Shown one piece after another: positions 17,423-25,980 of a stretch of DNA of 64,000 bases. Every line of letters starts with the position of its first letter. The stretch's first letter is position 1. A program made the position numbers and the translations under genes. Source of the stretch: Mycobacterium paragordonae (lineage in GTDB: Bacteria; Actinomycetota; Actinomycetes; Mycobacteriales; Mycobacteriaceae); the NCBI RefSeq assembly GCF_003614435.1, contig NZ_CP025546.1:1240001-1304000 (forward strand), written 5' to 3'. A model generated the notes under the pieces. It saw only the letters and a list, made by a program, of their open reading frames with translations. It had not been told where the DNA came from and did not search any database.

Positions 17423-18757
17423 TCAGCCGTCAACCAGCCAGCTGTGGAATCGACGCTCCGGATCATAGCTGGCGCGGATCTTTTCAAGTCGTGTCATGTT
17501 GGCGTCGGTGATGAACTTCGCGCCGCGCCGGCAGAGGTTCTCGTCGGCCAGCGAGATGCCGGTCGCCAGGTGTGACATCGCCGCCATGTTGGATTGCGCC
17601 CACTCGCAGTACTTTTCGTCGTCGGCGGGGTTGCGCCATGCGGTGAACAGCGCCAGGTAGAACTCGTCCTCCAGGCCGTAGACCATGTCTGCGCGTTGCG
17701 CCGACGGGTTCCAGCCGGTGACAACCAACTGCGACGGATGCGGTGGCATCGTCGCAATGATGTCGCGGATTCCCGGTAGGAGTTCTTCCGCGGAGGCCGA
17801 CGTGAACATGTTATCCGCGATATAGCGATGACCCGCAGGGTAATTACTCATCACCGCGGCATACCAGTTGGCCAAAGTCGTTGGCGCGTAGGGAAGTCGA
17901 GTGATGGCCCGGTCGGCCACCGGGCAACTGCCCAGGATTGCCAGGGCTTCGGTGGCCTGCTCGTCGCTGTCGGCGAAGACGGGCGCGGCGATGGTGATGA
18001 TCGGCTCGTCTATCCCAGCGCCCGGCAGCCCACGTGTGGTGACCATCTGCAGCTCGACCCGGTCGTCGACGTCGGGGCTGATGGCGCGTCCCCAGCTGAA
18101 GATTTCGTCTGCGACCTCGACGGGGTACATGTACAGACACGTGCCCAAAGCCTGCGGGCGAGGATGAACCCGCACGGTGAACGAGGTGACCACGGCGAAG
18201 AATCCCGGGCCCGAGCCGAGAGCGGCCCAGAACAGGTCGGGGTGATGTTCCGGGTCGCAGAAGACTTGTTCGCCGTCAGCTGTGACGACGTCCATTCCGA
18301 TCACGCTCTCGCATGCGGGTCCGAGCATCCTGCTGTTCCAGCCGTATCCACCCTGCAGTAGGTAGCCGCCGAGGCGGATACCTGTGCAATGACCGGCGGG
18401 GAAGAACAGGCCTTGCGAATCGAGTTCGAGCGCAAACTCGCTGGCGTCCTTGCCCGGACCGACGCGCGCGGTCATCGATTCGGCGTCGACGCAGCAATGG
18501 TCCAGGTGGGCCAGATCGAGCAGTAGGCCACCGTCACGCAGGTGGCTCGCCGTCCAGCTGCGCCCACCCGAACAGATTCCCACCGTGAGGTCATTCGCCC
18601 GTGCATACCGTAGCGCCGCCGGAACCTGGGCGGCATCGTCGACCCGGCAGATGACCTCGGGAAAACGCTGTGGGACAAGGCCGTTCCACACGGTTCGGCA
18701 CCGGGCCAATTCGTAGTCCTGATCGCCGCGATGGAAGGTTCTCAGCACAGACTGCAT
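17423..18757 (-). CDS. FAD-binding oxidase, berberine-bridge-enzyme family
   Basis: A 444-residue flavoprotein of the PCMH/BBE family. Covalent FAD in this family uses a His in GGHS and a Cys in xHCxxxGxGG. Here the first site reads SGGRSW, with Arg66 replacing the His, while Cys124 in GHCTGIRLGG is retained. FAD may therefore be held only through cysteine, or non-covalently. The BBE tail is present. Such enzymes oxidise alcohols, amines or C-C bonds using O2. It overlaps the upstream monooxygenase by 16 bp and is the second gene of the leftward SigL-type operon. The substrate is unknown. Confidence 0.85.
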   Translation of the reverse strand: MQSVLRTFHRGDQDYELARCRTVWNGLVPQRFPEVICRVDDAAQVPAALRYARANDLTVGICSGGRSWTASHLRDGGLLLDLAHLDHCCVDAESMTARVGPGKDASEFALELDSQGLFFPAGHCTGIRLGGYLLQGGYGWNSRMLGPACESVIGMDVVTADGEQVFCDPEHHPDLFWAALGSGPGFFAVVTSFTVRVHPRPQALGTCLYMYPVEVADEIFSWGRAISPDVDDRVELQMVTTRGLPGAGIDEPIITIAAPVFADSDEQATEALAILGSCPVADRAITRLPYAPTTLANWYAAVMSNYPAGHRYIADNMFTSASAEELLPGIRDIIATMPPHPSQLVVTGWNPSAQRADMVYGLEDEFYLALFTAWRNPADDEKYCEWAQSNMAAMSHLATGISLADENLCRRGAKFITDANMTRLEKIRASYDPERRFHSWLVDG

Positions 18758-19938
18758 GGGATTCTCCTGACATCGAGCAGATACGCGGCGATCTCGCGAG
18801 CCAGAGGTGTGGCGTGGCGACGGATCGCTCGCAGCGGGCCGCTGGGCGGAATCCCGTATCCGATTGCGAACATTCCGTGGCCGAGGTGCGAGGCGAAGCC
18901 GCCGCGGGGGTTGCCGGCCCGGTCCAAAACGTCCAGGCGCCCCACCAGCCCGTCGAGATCCGTGCTGAAGCCGGTGGCAGCGATGATCACATCCGGGGTC
19001 ACCGCCGATCCGTCCGCCAGGATCACGCGGTGCCGGTCGATCGTGTCCACCGCGGCGACCACCTGGACCCGTCCGGCCCGCACCCTGTCGATCAGTTCAT
19101 CGGCAAGTGTGGGGATACGGCCGCGCTGTTCCACAGTCGCCTTGAGTCCCATCGGGGGCCGGCCGAACCCGTAGCGCGAGAGATCACCCCACATCAATTG
19201 GTTCAACCGTGCGATCACCGGATCGGTGACGCTCGCGGGAACCCTCGCGAACAGCTCTAGGAAGAGGTCTGACGGAAACGGCCCGATCGCGCGTCGCACC
19301 AGATGCGGCGGGGTACGTACCGCGAGCCAGATGGTCTTCGCGCCGTCGGCGGCGAGTTGCACGGCGATATCGGCGGCGGAGTTACCCGCGCCTACCACCA
19401 GGACGTCCTGGCCACCGAAACGCCAGGCGTTGCCGAAGTCGCCGGAATGCAGGATCTCGCCGGTGAAATGAGCCAGACCCGGCCAGGCCGGGATGGCCGG
19501 AGTGCGATACCTACCTGTGGCGAGGACGACGGACGGCGCCCGGATTCGTCCCGACGATGTATCCAGTTCCCACACTTCGGCTTTGCGTTCAGCGCGCTTG
19601 ACCTCGCAATTGAGCGCGAGCGTGATGTTCTGCCGCCGGACATAGCTGTCGAAATAGCGGACCATGTCCTCCTTGCTTGGCCACCGGCCGGCGGACAACG
19701 AAATGCGTTGTCCGGGAAGGTGAGAAAGGAAGCCACTGGTGTTGAGCCGAAAACCGTCGTAGCGGCTTCGCCACGAATCCGCTGGCGCGGCCGCGCTGTC
19801 GACGACCAGTGACCTGACCGCGTGCCGGTGCTCGAGCTGACGCGCCACAGCCAGCCCCGCGGGGCCCGCGCCGATGATGACCACATCGGGTGCGGCGAGC
19901 TCAACCTGCGTGGGCTGGTGAATGGCAAAGCCGACCAA
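18742..19938 (-). CDS. Flavin-containing monooxygenase (NAD(P)/FAD-dependent)
   Basis: A 398-residue class B flavoprotein monooxygenase-like protein with the FAD motif VVIIGAGPAGLAVA and the NADPH motif VLVVGAGNSAADIA, plus the C-terminal ATGFSTD block. The start is decided by the promoter: the TGAACC/CGTGTC elements at 19973-20000 put the transcript start near 19966, downstream of the ATG at 20064. The TTG at 19938 is the first suitable codon and has AGGAGG (19949-19954) 10 bp ahead. It leads the leftward operon and probably hydroxylates a small metabolite or oxidises it at N, S or a Baeyer-Villiger site (inference). Confidence 0.82.
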   Translation of the reverse strand: MVGFAIHQPTQVELAAPDVVIIGAGPAGLAVARQLEHRHAVRSLVVDSAAAPADSWRSRYDGFRLNTSGFLSHLPGQRISLSAGRWPSKEDMVRYFDSYVRRQNITLALNCEVKRAERKAEVWELDTSSGRIRAPSVVLATGRYRTPAIPAWPGLAHFTGEILHSGDFGNAWRFGGQDVLVVGAGNSAADIAVQLAADGAKTIWLAVRTPPHLVRRAIGPFPSDLFLELFARVPASVTDPVIARLNQLMWGDLSRYGFGRPPMGLKATVEQRGRIPTLADELIDRVRAGRVQVVAAVDTIDRHRVILADGSAVTPDVIIAATGFSTDLDGLVGRLDVLDRAGNPRGGFASHLGHGMFAIGYGIPPSGPLRAIRRHATPLAREIAAYLLDVRRIPCSLC

Positions 19939-19972
19939 AGGAATCGTGCCTCCTGTCCACGTCCTTGAACAT

Positions 19973-20000
19973 GACACGATCCGCGGCAGCCGTGGGTTCA
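19973..20000 (-). promoter_or_regulatory. SigL-type promoter driving the leftward flavoenzyme operon
   Basis: Read on the minus strand: TGAACC (20000-19995), exactly 16 bases, then CGTGTC (19978-19973). This matches the whole SigL consensus I know (TGAACC-N16-CGTGTC). Transcription would begin near 19966 and give a leader of about 28 bases before the TTG of the monooxygenase gene, including its AGGAGG. Confidence 0.78.
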
Positions 20001-20107
20001 CGGCCCCGATGACACCGCTCGTCGCCACCGCGATTTTCGCCGGCGTCAAAAACCTTTTCGCCAAATGGCTTTCGCGATCGTGCCGGACAACAGGAATTGG
20101 GGCTCGA

Positions 20108-20135
20108 TGAACCGGAACCGATGGCCAGCCGTGTA
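20108..20135 (+). promoter_or_regulatory. SigL-type promoter driving the rightward ThDP-enzyme operon
   Basis: TGAACC (20108-20113), exactly 16 bases, then CGTGTA (20130-20135). The spacing is identical to that of the sigL promoter and the divergent promoter 108 bp to the left. Transcription would begin near 20142, about 23 bases before the ATG at 20165. The repeat of the same -35, spacer length and -10 three times within 4 kb, always facing a gene, is strong internal evidence. Confidence 0.78.
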
Positions 20136-20164
20136 CCAGATAGCAACTGGGGGCGGGGGCGAAA

Positions 20165-21886
20165 ATGTTAGGCGAGCAGATGCTCAGAAATCAGCGGGTG
20201 GTCGACCACATCGTCGGACACCTTGCGGCAGCGGGGGTAAGCCACATCTTCGGTGTCGACGGCGCCAACATCGAAGACCTCTACGACGCGGCGCATTTCC
20301 GGCCAGACATCACGGCGGTGCTGGCCAAGCACGAGTTCTCGGCCGCCACGATGGCTGACGGCTACAGCCGCGCCGGCGCCGGACTGGGCGTGGTCGCGGC
20401 AACCTCGGGCGGTGGTGCTCTCAATCTTGTTCCCGGCCTGGGAGAATCATTCAGCAGCCGAGTCCCGGTCTTGGCGCTGGTGGGTCAGCCGGCGACCACC
20501 ATGGATGGACGCGGCAGTTTTCAGGACACCAGCGGCCGCAACGGTGCGCTGGATGCGCATGCCTTGTTCTCGACGGTCTCCGTGTTCTGCCGGCGCGTGC
20601 TCGACCCCGCGGACATCGTCTGGGCGCTTTCGGCTGCGGTGGCAGCCGCGCGCACCGGCGGGCCAGCGGTGTTGTTGTTGCCCAAGGACATTCAGCAGGC
20701 ACAGCTGCCGGCCCGCGGCGACCCCGGGTATATCGAGCGCCCGCGAATGGTCGGTGATCCGCAGCCGATCGTGCGAGCGCTGCGACAGACTGTCGGCCCG
20801 GTGACGATCATCGCCGGTGAGCAGGTAGCCCGCGACGATGCACGCGCCGAGTTGGCGTCGTTGCGATCGGTGCTGCGTGCCCGGGTGGCGTGTGTTCCCG
20901 ACGCCAAAGACGTAGCCGGCACGCCGGGCTACGGCGCGTCCTCGGCGCTCGGCGTCACCGGTGTCATGGGTCATCCCGGAGTGGCGCAGGCGGTGTCGGA
21001 GAGTGCCTTGTGCCTGGTGGTGGGTAGCCGGCTGACGGTGACCGCACGCGCCGGTCTGGACGAGGCGCTGGCGGCGGTGCGGACGATCTCGATCGGGTCC
21101 GCACCACCGTACGTGGCGTGTACCCATGTGCACACCGATGATCTTCGCGCCTCACTGCGGACGTTGACGCACGCACTCGAAGGCAGCATGCGGCCGAACG
21201 GGATTCGGGTGCCCGACTCGGTGGCGCGTACCCACCTGGCGCCGCCGCAGTACAGCGGACCGGGCGTGCGCTATCGCGATGCCATGTCCGCGCTCGACGA
21301 AGTGCTGACCGAGGGCACCGATGTTGTGGTCGATGCGGGCAACACCGGGGCGGCGGCGATACATCACCTGCCGGTGCGCCGCGGTGGTCGCTTCCTGGTC
21401 GCACTGGGCATGGGGGGCATGGGATACAGCTTCGGCGCCGGGATCGGAATGGCGTTCGGCCGTAGGAACACTCGCGGACCTACTCCACGCGTGGTGGTGA
21501 TCGCCGGCGACGGAGCGTTCTTCATGCACGGCATGGAGATTCACACCGCGGTGCACTACCGGCTGCCCGTCACGTTTGTCTTGTTCAACAACAACGCGCA
21601 CGCCATGTGTGTCACCCGCGAGCAGTTGTATTTCAAAGGCGCCTACAGCTACAACCGATTCGCACCCAGCCGGCTCGGCGACGGCCTGCGTGCGATGTTT
21701 CCGGGGCTTGACGCCGTCGAAGTACACGACGCCGACGGACTGGCCGCGGCTTTGCGCACGTCACTGCACGCCGACGGGCCCTTCGTGCTCAGCGTCGACT
21801 GCGCAGCCGATGAATTTCCGCCGTTCGCACCGTTTTTGAGCTGTACCAACAGGAAGGATCGAGAAGATGTCGCTGCCAACGCTTGA
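20165..21886 (+). CDS. Thiamine diphosphate-dependent enzyme, acetolactate synthase-like
   Basis: A 573-residue three-domain ThDP enzyme. The activating glutamate is Glu57 in LAKHEFSAATMADGYSR. The Mg/ThDP motif is VIAGDGAFFMHG ending in FNNNAHAM. The family decarboxylates 2-oxo acids and joins the two-carbon unit to an aldehyde or ketone, or oxidises it. The mycobacterial ilvB genes lie elsewhere and no ilvN small subunit is present, so this is a specialised carboligase or decarboxylase rather than the branched-chain enzyme (inference). It is first in a four-gene operon and overlaps the next gene by 20 bp. Confidence 0.88.
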   Translation: MLGEQMLRNQRVVDHIVGHLAAAGVSHIFGVDGANIEDLYDAAHFRPDITAVLAKHEFSAATMADGYSRAGAGLGVVAATSGGGALNLVPGLGESFSSRVPVLALVGQPATTMDGRGSFQDTSGRNGALDAHALFSTVSVFCRRVLDPADIVWALSAAVAAARTGGPAVLLLPKDIQQAQLPARGDPGYIERPRMVGDPQPIVRALRQTVGPVTIIAGEQVARDDARAELASLRSVLRARVACVPDAKDVAGTPGYGASSALGVTGVMGHPGVAQAVSESALCLVVGSRLTVTARAGLDEALAAVRTISIGSAPPYVACTHVHTDDLRASLRTLTHALEGSMRPNGIRVPDSVARTHLAPPQYSGPGVRYRDAMSALDEVLTEGTDVVVDAGNTGAAAIHHLPVRRGGRFLVALGMGGMGYSFGAGIGMAFGRRNTRGPTPRVVVIAGDGAFFMHGMEIHTAVHYRLPVTFVLFNNNAHAMCVTREQLYFKGAYSYNRFAPSRLGDGLRAMFPGLDAVEVHDADGLAAALRTSLHADGPFVLSVDCAADEFPPFAPFLSCTNRKDREDVAANA

Positions 21887-22505
21887 GAATATAGATGGAG
21901 TGGTGCGAATCGAATCGGCGCCGTTGGAGGAGACGGCGCCGACACTGATGGCCAAGATGCGGTCGGTGTATCCCCACGATGAAGTCTTCGGCCGGTACTG
22001 CACGGTCAACGACTACGTGGACTGCCCGCCCGACGAGTTGTTCGCATATCTTGCCGACACGCGAAGCCTGCAGGAGTGGACCTACACGCTGCGCGACTTC
22101 ACGCCTACCGAAGAGCCCGGGCTCTGGCTGGCGTATGACCGGTTGCTTCCCGACACCAGGATCTACACCCGCACGGTGGCCAGCAGCGAGGCGCGGACCG
22201 TCGACTACCACTGCGCCTGGGATCAGGGCGCCCACCTCTGGATGATCTACCTGATGCGGGTCCTGGATGCGCAGGTCGTGTTGGGGAAACCGGGTTCGGT
22301 TGTGCTGTGGACCAATTGCCGGCACCGGTTCTACGACCGCAACCCCTATCCACACACTGCGCCATCAGAGCGCAGCGGATGGGTGGGTGACTTCTGGGAT
22401 CTGTTCGGCGCCGGTCATTCGCTCGAGCTGAACAACCTGAAGACCATCGCCGAATACCGTCACCGGCAGGGCCTTCCGGTAAGGCCGGTTTGGATGAGGC
22501 CGTGA
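21867..22505 (+). CDS. SRPBCC (START/polyketide cyclase-like) family protein
   Basis: A 212-residue protein. VNDYVDCPPDELFAYLAD followed by SLQEWTYTLRDF is the usual opening of a Bet v1/START-type ligand-binding fold. Members bind hydrophobic ligands or act as aromatase/cyclases. The assignment rests on pattern and context, and a purely binding role is possible. The gene lies within the 3' end of the ThDP gene at its start and shares TGATG with the KAS III-like gene at its end, so translation is coupled through the operon. Confidence 0.65.
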   Translation: MSLPTLENIDGVVRIESAPLEETAPTLMAKMRSVYPHDEVFGRYCTVNDYVDCPPDELFAYLADTRSLQEWTYTLRDFTPTEEPGLWLAYDRLLPDTRIYTRTVASSEARTVDYHCAWDQGAHLWMIYLMRVLDAQVVLGKPGSVVLWTNCRHRFYDRNPYPHTAPSERSGWVGDFWDLFGAGHSLELNNLKTIAEYRHRQGLPVRPVWMRP

Positions 22506-23527
22506 TGAACACCGTCAGCCTGACCGACGTCTCCACCTATCTGCCGGGCGAGCCCATCGCGGCCGACTACTACGCGCCTTCGGTTGAATCCAGCCCAGCG
22601 GGCGACGGTGAGCTGTCCCGAGTCATGTTCCGTACGCCGAAATTCCGTCACCATGTCGGAGCGGACGAGACAGCGGTCGACATGATCGAGCGCGCCGCGC
22701 AGGGACTCATCGACCGGCACGGTCGGGACACCATCGAAGGCGTCGACATCCTGATCACGCACACCCAGGTGCCGGACATGCCCTTCTACGGCGCCGGCGG
22801 CGGTATCGCGCACCGGTTGGGCATGCGGCCGTCGTGGGTGCTGGATCTGCACAACGGCGGTTGTGCCGCCTTCGTTCTCGGTCTCAACGTGGCCCGCAAA
22901 CTGCTCGCGTCTGGCGAGGGGCGCTGCGCGCTGGTCGCGATCGCACAGAATGCGGCCGGACAGGTCTTCGATCAGCCCGGCGTCCGCCTGAAGGCACAGG
23001 CAGCCATTCCCGGTGACGGTGCCGCGGTAGGTCTGGTGACGCTATCCGACGAGTCACCGATCTTGGGCATTGAATGCCGCACCTACGGCGAATACGCCGG
23101 TGACATGACACTCGCGGTGGATCCGCCTCGCAAGTGGTGGCAACCGGGTGTGGGCGAAGGGTGCATCGGTTTCACCGAGACCAAGATCGCCAAGGTGCTG
23201 GCTCGCGGCAACCGGCAGGTACCCGAGGTCGCGATGACGGTTTGTGACCGAATCGGCCTGCACACCAATGACATCGACCTGCTCGTCACCAATCAGCCGA
23301 ACCGGGTGTTTCTGCGGAACTGGCGTGAAGCGCTGGAGCTGCCCGCCGGCCGACACCGCGACACCTTTGATGAGTGCGGCAACCTGTTCGGCGCAGGCAT
23401 CCCGGTCAACCTCGATCACGCCATCTCCGACGGTCAGGTCAAAGCCGGTGATGTGGTGATGATGGCGGCATTCGCGCACGCCGGCGACTTCGCCGGGGCA
23501 GCGGCGGTGCGATGGGGTGGACGTTGA
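22505..23527 (+). CDS. 3-oxoacyl-ACP synthase III (FabH)-like enzyme lacking the catalytic His
   Basis: A 340-residue thiolase-fold protein. The acyl-accepting Cys120 is in LHNGGCAAFVLG. The Asn of the normal Cys-His-Asn triad is Asn293 in CGNLFGAGIP. The His position, normally in a PHQAN-type segment, reads VTNQPNRVF, so Asn263 replaces the His. That favours acyl transfer or another non-decarboxylating reaction over standard malonyl condensation (inference). The ATG at 22505 overlaps the previous stop (TGATG); the ATG at 22490 is an alternative. No acyl carrier protein gene is nearby. Confidence 0.82.
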   Translation: MNTVSLTDVSTYLPGEPIAADYYAPSVESSPAGDGELSRVMFRTPKFRHHVGADETAVDMIERAAQGLIDRHGRDTIEGVDILITHTQVPDMPFYGAGGGIAHRLGMRPSWVLDLHNGGCAAFVLGLNVARKLLASGEGRCALVAIAQNAAGQVFDQPGVRLKAQAAIPGDGAAVGLVTLSDESPILGIECRTYGEYAGDMTLAVDPPRKWWQPGVGEGCIGFTETKIAKVLARGNRQVPEVAMTVCDRIGLHTNDIDLLVTNQPNRVFLRNWREALELPAGRHRDTFDECGNLFGAGIPVNLDHAISDGQVKAGDVVMMAAFAHAGDFAGAAAVRWGGR

Positions 23528-24561
23528 TGTATCCCGTAGCCAAATTGGACGGCGGCGGGATCGCCCACACGATTCCCGAGGCAATCGACCCGCTTGCGTT
23601 GTCGCTCAACGAGAATCCATTCCCACCGCTGCCCTCGGTACGGTCGGCGTTGATCCGCTCGGTCAGTGCGGCCAACCGTTACCCGGAGTTTCTGCCGCAA
23701 CGACTGCGCGGGTTGATCGCCGGCCATATCGGTGTCGCCGCTGATCAAGTGGTGCTGGGCGCCGGAGCGACGGGAGTGATGTTGCAGGCCATGCATGCGC
23801 TCACGACACCCGGCGACGCCATAGCGATGGGATCGCCGACGTTTGACGGTTATCCCATCGTCGCGCGGATGGCGCGGCTGCGACCGGTGCTGGTGCCGTT
23901 GAATCAGCACGGCTATCACGATCTCGACGCTTTGGCCGATGCTGCCGCAGATGCCCGCATGGTGGTGGTATGCCGACCGCACAACCCGACCGGAACGGTG
24001 GAGTCGGCGGACGCGCTGCTGCGGTTTCTTTCCCGGGTGCCACGTGACACGGTGGTGCTGCTCGACGAGGCCTACATCGAGTTCACCGCCCCCGAGCACC
24101 GGTTCGCGGTCTCTGTGATCGTCGCACTATTTCGCAATGTGGTTGTGGTGCGTACTTTTTCAAAGGCTTACGGTCTGGCGGGATTGCGGATCGGCTACGG
24201 TGTGGCGTGCCGCGAACTGGCCGACGCCCTGTGGTCTCAGCAGCTGCCGTTCGGCGTCCCGATCACCGGGTTACTCGCCGTGGCCGCCTCCTACGAGGCC
24301 GAAGACGAACTCTGGCAGCGGGTCCGGTTGATAACCACCGAGCGCCGGTATCTTCGCATGCGGCTGAGCGCTATGGGCGTGCACACCGCCGATGCGCAGG
24401 CCAACTTCGTTTACCTGATGCCACGCGATCGCCCGTGGGATGAGGCGCTTGCCGACTGCGGCCCCCGTCTGCGGTACTACGCCGATGGTGGGGCACGGGT
24501 CACCGTCGGCAACCGCGCATCGACGCTGGCGGTGCTGTCGGCCGTGGCAAAAGCCACATAG
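23527..24561 (+). CDS. PLP-dependent aminotransferase, HisC-like (class I/II)
   Basis: A 344-residue fold-type I aminotransferase similar to histidinol-phosphate aminotransferase. The PLP lysine is Lys213 in RTFSKAYGLAGLRIGY; other marks are CRPHNPTG and LLDEAYIEF. It is the last gene of the SigL-type operon and begins in a TGATG overlap with the KAS III-like gene (the ATG at 23512 is possible too). A histidine-pathway role is unlikely given the neighbours. It would transfer an amino group to or from a keto intermediate made by the ThDP or KAS III-like enzyme (inference). Confidence 0.85.
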   Translation: MYPVAKLDGGGIAHTIPEAIDPLALSLNENPFPPLPSVRSALIRSVSAANRYPEFLPQRLRGLIAGHIGVAADQVVLGAGATGVMLQAMHALTTPGDAIAMGSPTFDGYPIVARMARLRPVLVPLNQHGYHDLDALADAAADARMVVVCRPHNPTGTVESADALLRFLSRVPRDTVVLLDEAYIEFTAPEHRFAVSVIVALFRNVVVVRTFSKAYGLAGLRIGYGVACRELADALWSQQLPFGVPITGLLAVAASYEAEDELWQRVRLITTERRYLRMRLSAMGVHTADAQANFVYLMPRDRPWDEALADCGPRLRYYADGGARVTVGNRASTLAVLSAVAKAT

Positions 24562-24587
24562 GTGCTGCAAGTGCGGTAAGAAGGGGC

Positions 24588-25088
24588 GTGGCCGACTCTC
24601 GTAAGCGCGATCCGATTGCGGCGGCGCGGACCAACTGGGAACGCGCCGGATGGGGCGATGTCTCCCAGGGCATGGTGGCGGTGACGTCGGTGATGCGCGC
24701 GCATCAGATCCTGTTGGCCCGCGTCGAGACGGCGTTGCGCCCTTACGATCTGAGCTTCTCCCGGTACGAGTTGCTGCGACTGCTGGCGTTCAGCCGCACC
24801 GGAGCGCTGCCGATCACCAAGGCGTCGGACCGACTTCAGGTGCACGTCACCAGCGTCACGCATGCGATCCGGCGGCTGGAATCCGACGGGCTGGTGCGGC
24901 GGGTACCCCATCCCACTGACGGGCGCACCACGCTGGTGCACATCACCGAACTGGGCCGGTCGACGGTCGAGGATGCCACGGTGACGCTCAACGAGCAGGT
25001 GTTCGCCGACATCGGGATCGATGCCGCCGAGTCTCAGGCGTTGGTGTCGTCCATTGAGACGTTGCGGCGCAGCGCCGGGGACTTCTGA
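24588..25088 (+). CDS. MarR-family transcriptional regulator (Rv0737-like)
   Basis: A 166-residue MarR protein with a winged HTH (ITKASDRLQVHVTSVTHAIR, then the wing HPTDGRTTLVHIT). The start is GTG after a GAAGGGGC stretch. Its position after rslA in M. tuberculosis corresponds to Rv0737, so it marks the right boundary of the 7-kb block inserted between rslA and this gene. It could still regulate the preceding operon, from which it is only 26 bp away. Convergent with mmsB, 1 bp apart. Confidence 0.88.
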   Translation: MADSRKRDPIAAARTNWERAGWGDVSQGMVAVTSVMRAHQILLARVETALRPYDLSFSRYELLRLLAFSRTGALPITKASDRLQVHVTSVTHAIRRLESDGLVRRVPHPTDGRTTLVHITELGRSTVEDATVTLNEQVFADIGIDAAESQALVSSIETLRRSAGDF

Positions 25089-25089
25089 C

Positions 25090-25971
25090 TCAGCCGCGCA
25101 GCATCTCGATGACCGCGCTGAAGTCCTTGTCCGGATGGTCAGCGGCGAATTCAGCGTAGATCTGGGCGGCGTGGGTGCCCAGGGGGGCGGCCGAACCGGT
25201 AGAGGTCACCGCGTCCATGGCCAGGCCCAGGTCCTTGTTCATCAACGCCGTCGCGAACCCCGGCTTGAAGTCGTTGTTGGCCGGCGATGTCGGAACCGGT
25301 CCCGGCACAGGGCAATTAGTGTGCACTGCCCAGCAGTTGCCGGTCGCTCCGGTGATCACGTCGAACAGCGACTGCGCCGACAGGCCGAGCTTCTCGGCCA
25401 GCACGAACGCCTCGCCGATCGCGATCTGCTGCACCGCCAGCACCATGTTGTTGCAGACCTTGGCGGCCTGACCGGCCCCGGCGGCGCCGCAGTGAATCAC
25501 CTTGCCCGCCATCGGTTCCAGCACCGGGCGAGCGCGTTCCAGGGCGTCGGACTCGCCGCCGACCATGAACGCCAACGTGCCGGCCGTCGCCCCCTTGACT
25601 CCGCCGGACACGGGGGCATCGAGTTGCTGCATGCCGTGCGACCCGGCCAGTTCGTGGGCCTCGCGAGCATCGCTGACCGAGATGGTGGAGCTGTCGATGA
25701 ACAACGCGCCGGGGCGTGCGGCCGGCAGTATCTCTGCGTAGCAGCGTTTGACCACCTCGCCGCTAGGCAGCATGGTGATGACGACGTCCGCGTCGGCTAC
25801 GGCTTCGGGCGCGGTGTCGAACAGCGTCACGCCCTTGTCGGCGGCGGCGCCGGCGGCCGTGGGTACCGGATCGTAGCCGCGGACGAGATGGTTTGCGCCA
25901 AGGAGGTTGGCCGCCATGGGCCCGCCCATGTTGCCGAGTCCCAGGAACGCGATGGCGAGACGTGTTGTCAT
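25090..25971 (-). CDS. mmsB: 3-hydroxyisobutyrate dehydrogenase
   Basis: A 293-residue beta-hydroxyacid dehydrogenase. The NAD motif is FLGLGNMGGPMAANL, the substrate loop DAPVSGGVKGATAGTL, and the catalytic lysine lies in AGQAAKVCNNM. It oxidises 3-hydroxyisobutyrate to methylmalonate semialdehyde in valine breakdown. It is the third gene of the leftward operon mmsA-fadE9-mmsB, 9 bp after the acyl-CoA dehydrogenase. The same trio exists as Rv0751c-Rv0753c. Confidence 0.95.
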   Translation of the reverse strand: MTTRLAIAFLGLGNMGGPMAANLLGANHLVRGYDPVPTAAGAAADKGVTLFDTAPEAVADADVVITMLPSGEVVKRCYAEILPAARPGALFIDSSTISVSDAREAHELAGSHGMQQLDAPVSGGVKGATAGTLAFMVGGESDALERARPVLEPMAGKVIHCGAAGAGQAAKVCNNMVLAVQQIAIGEAFVLAEKLGLSAQSLFDVITGATGNCWAVHTNCPVPGPVPTSPANNDFKPGFATALMNKDLGLAMDAVTSTGSAAPLGTHAAQIYAEFAADHPDKDFSAVIEMLRG

Positions 25972-25980
25972 GGTGCCCTT

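Noticed and set aside
19939..20064. Extension of the flavin monooxygenase to the ATG at 20064
   Set aside because: The SigL-type promoter at 19973-20000 lies inside the extension, and AGGAGG precedes the TTG at 19938.
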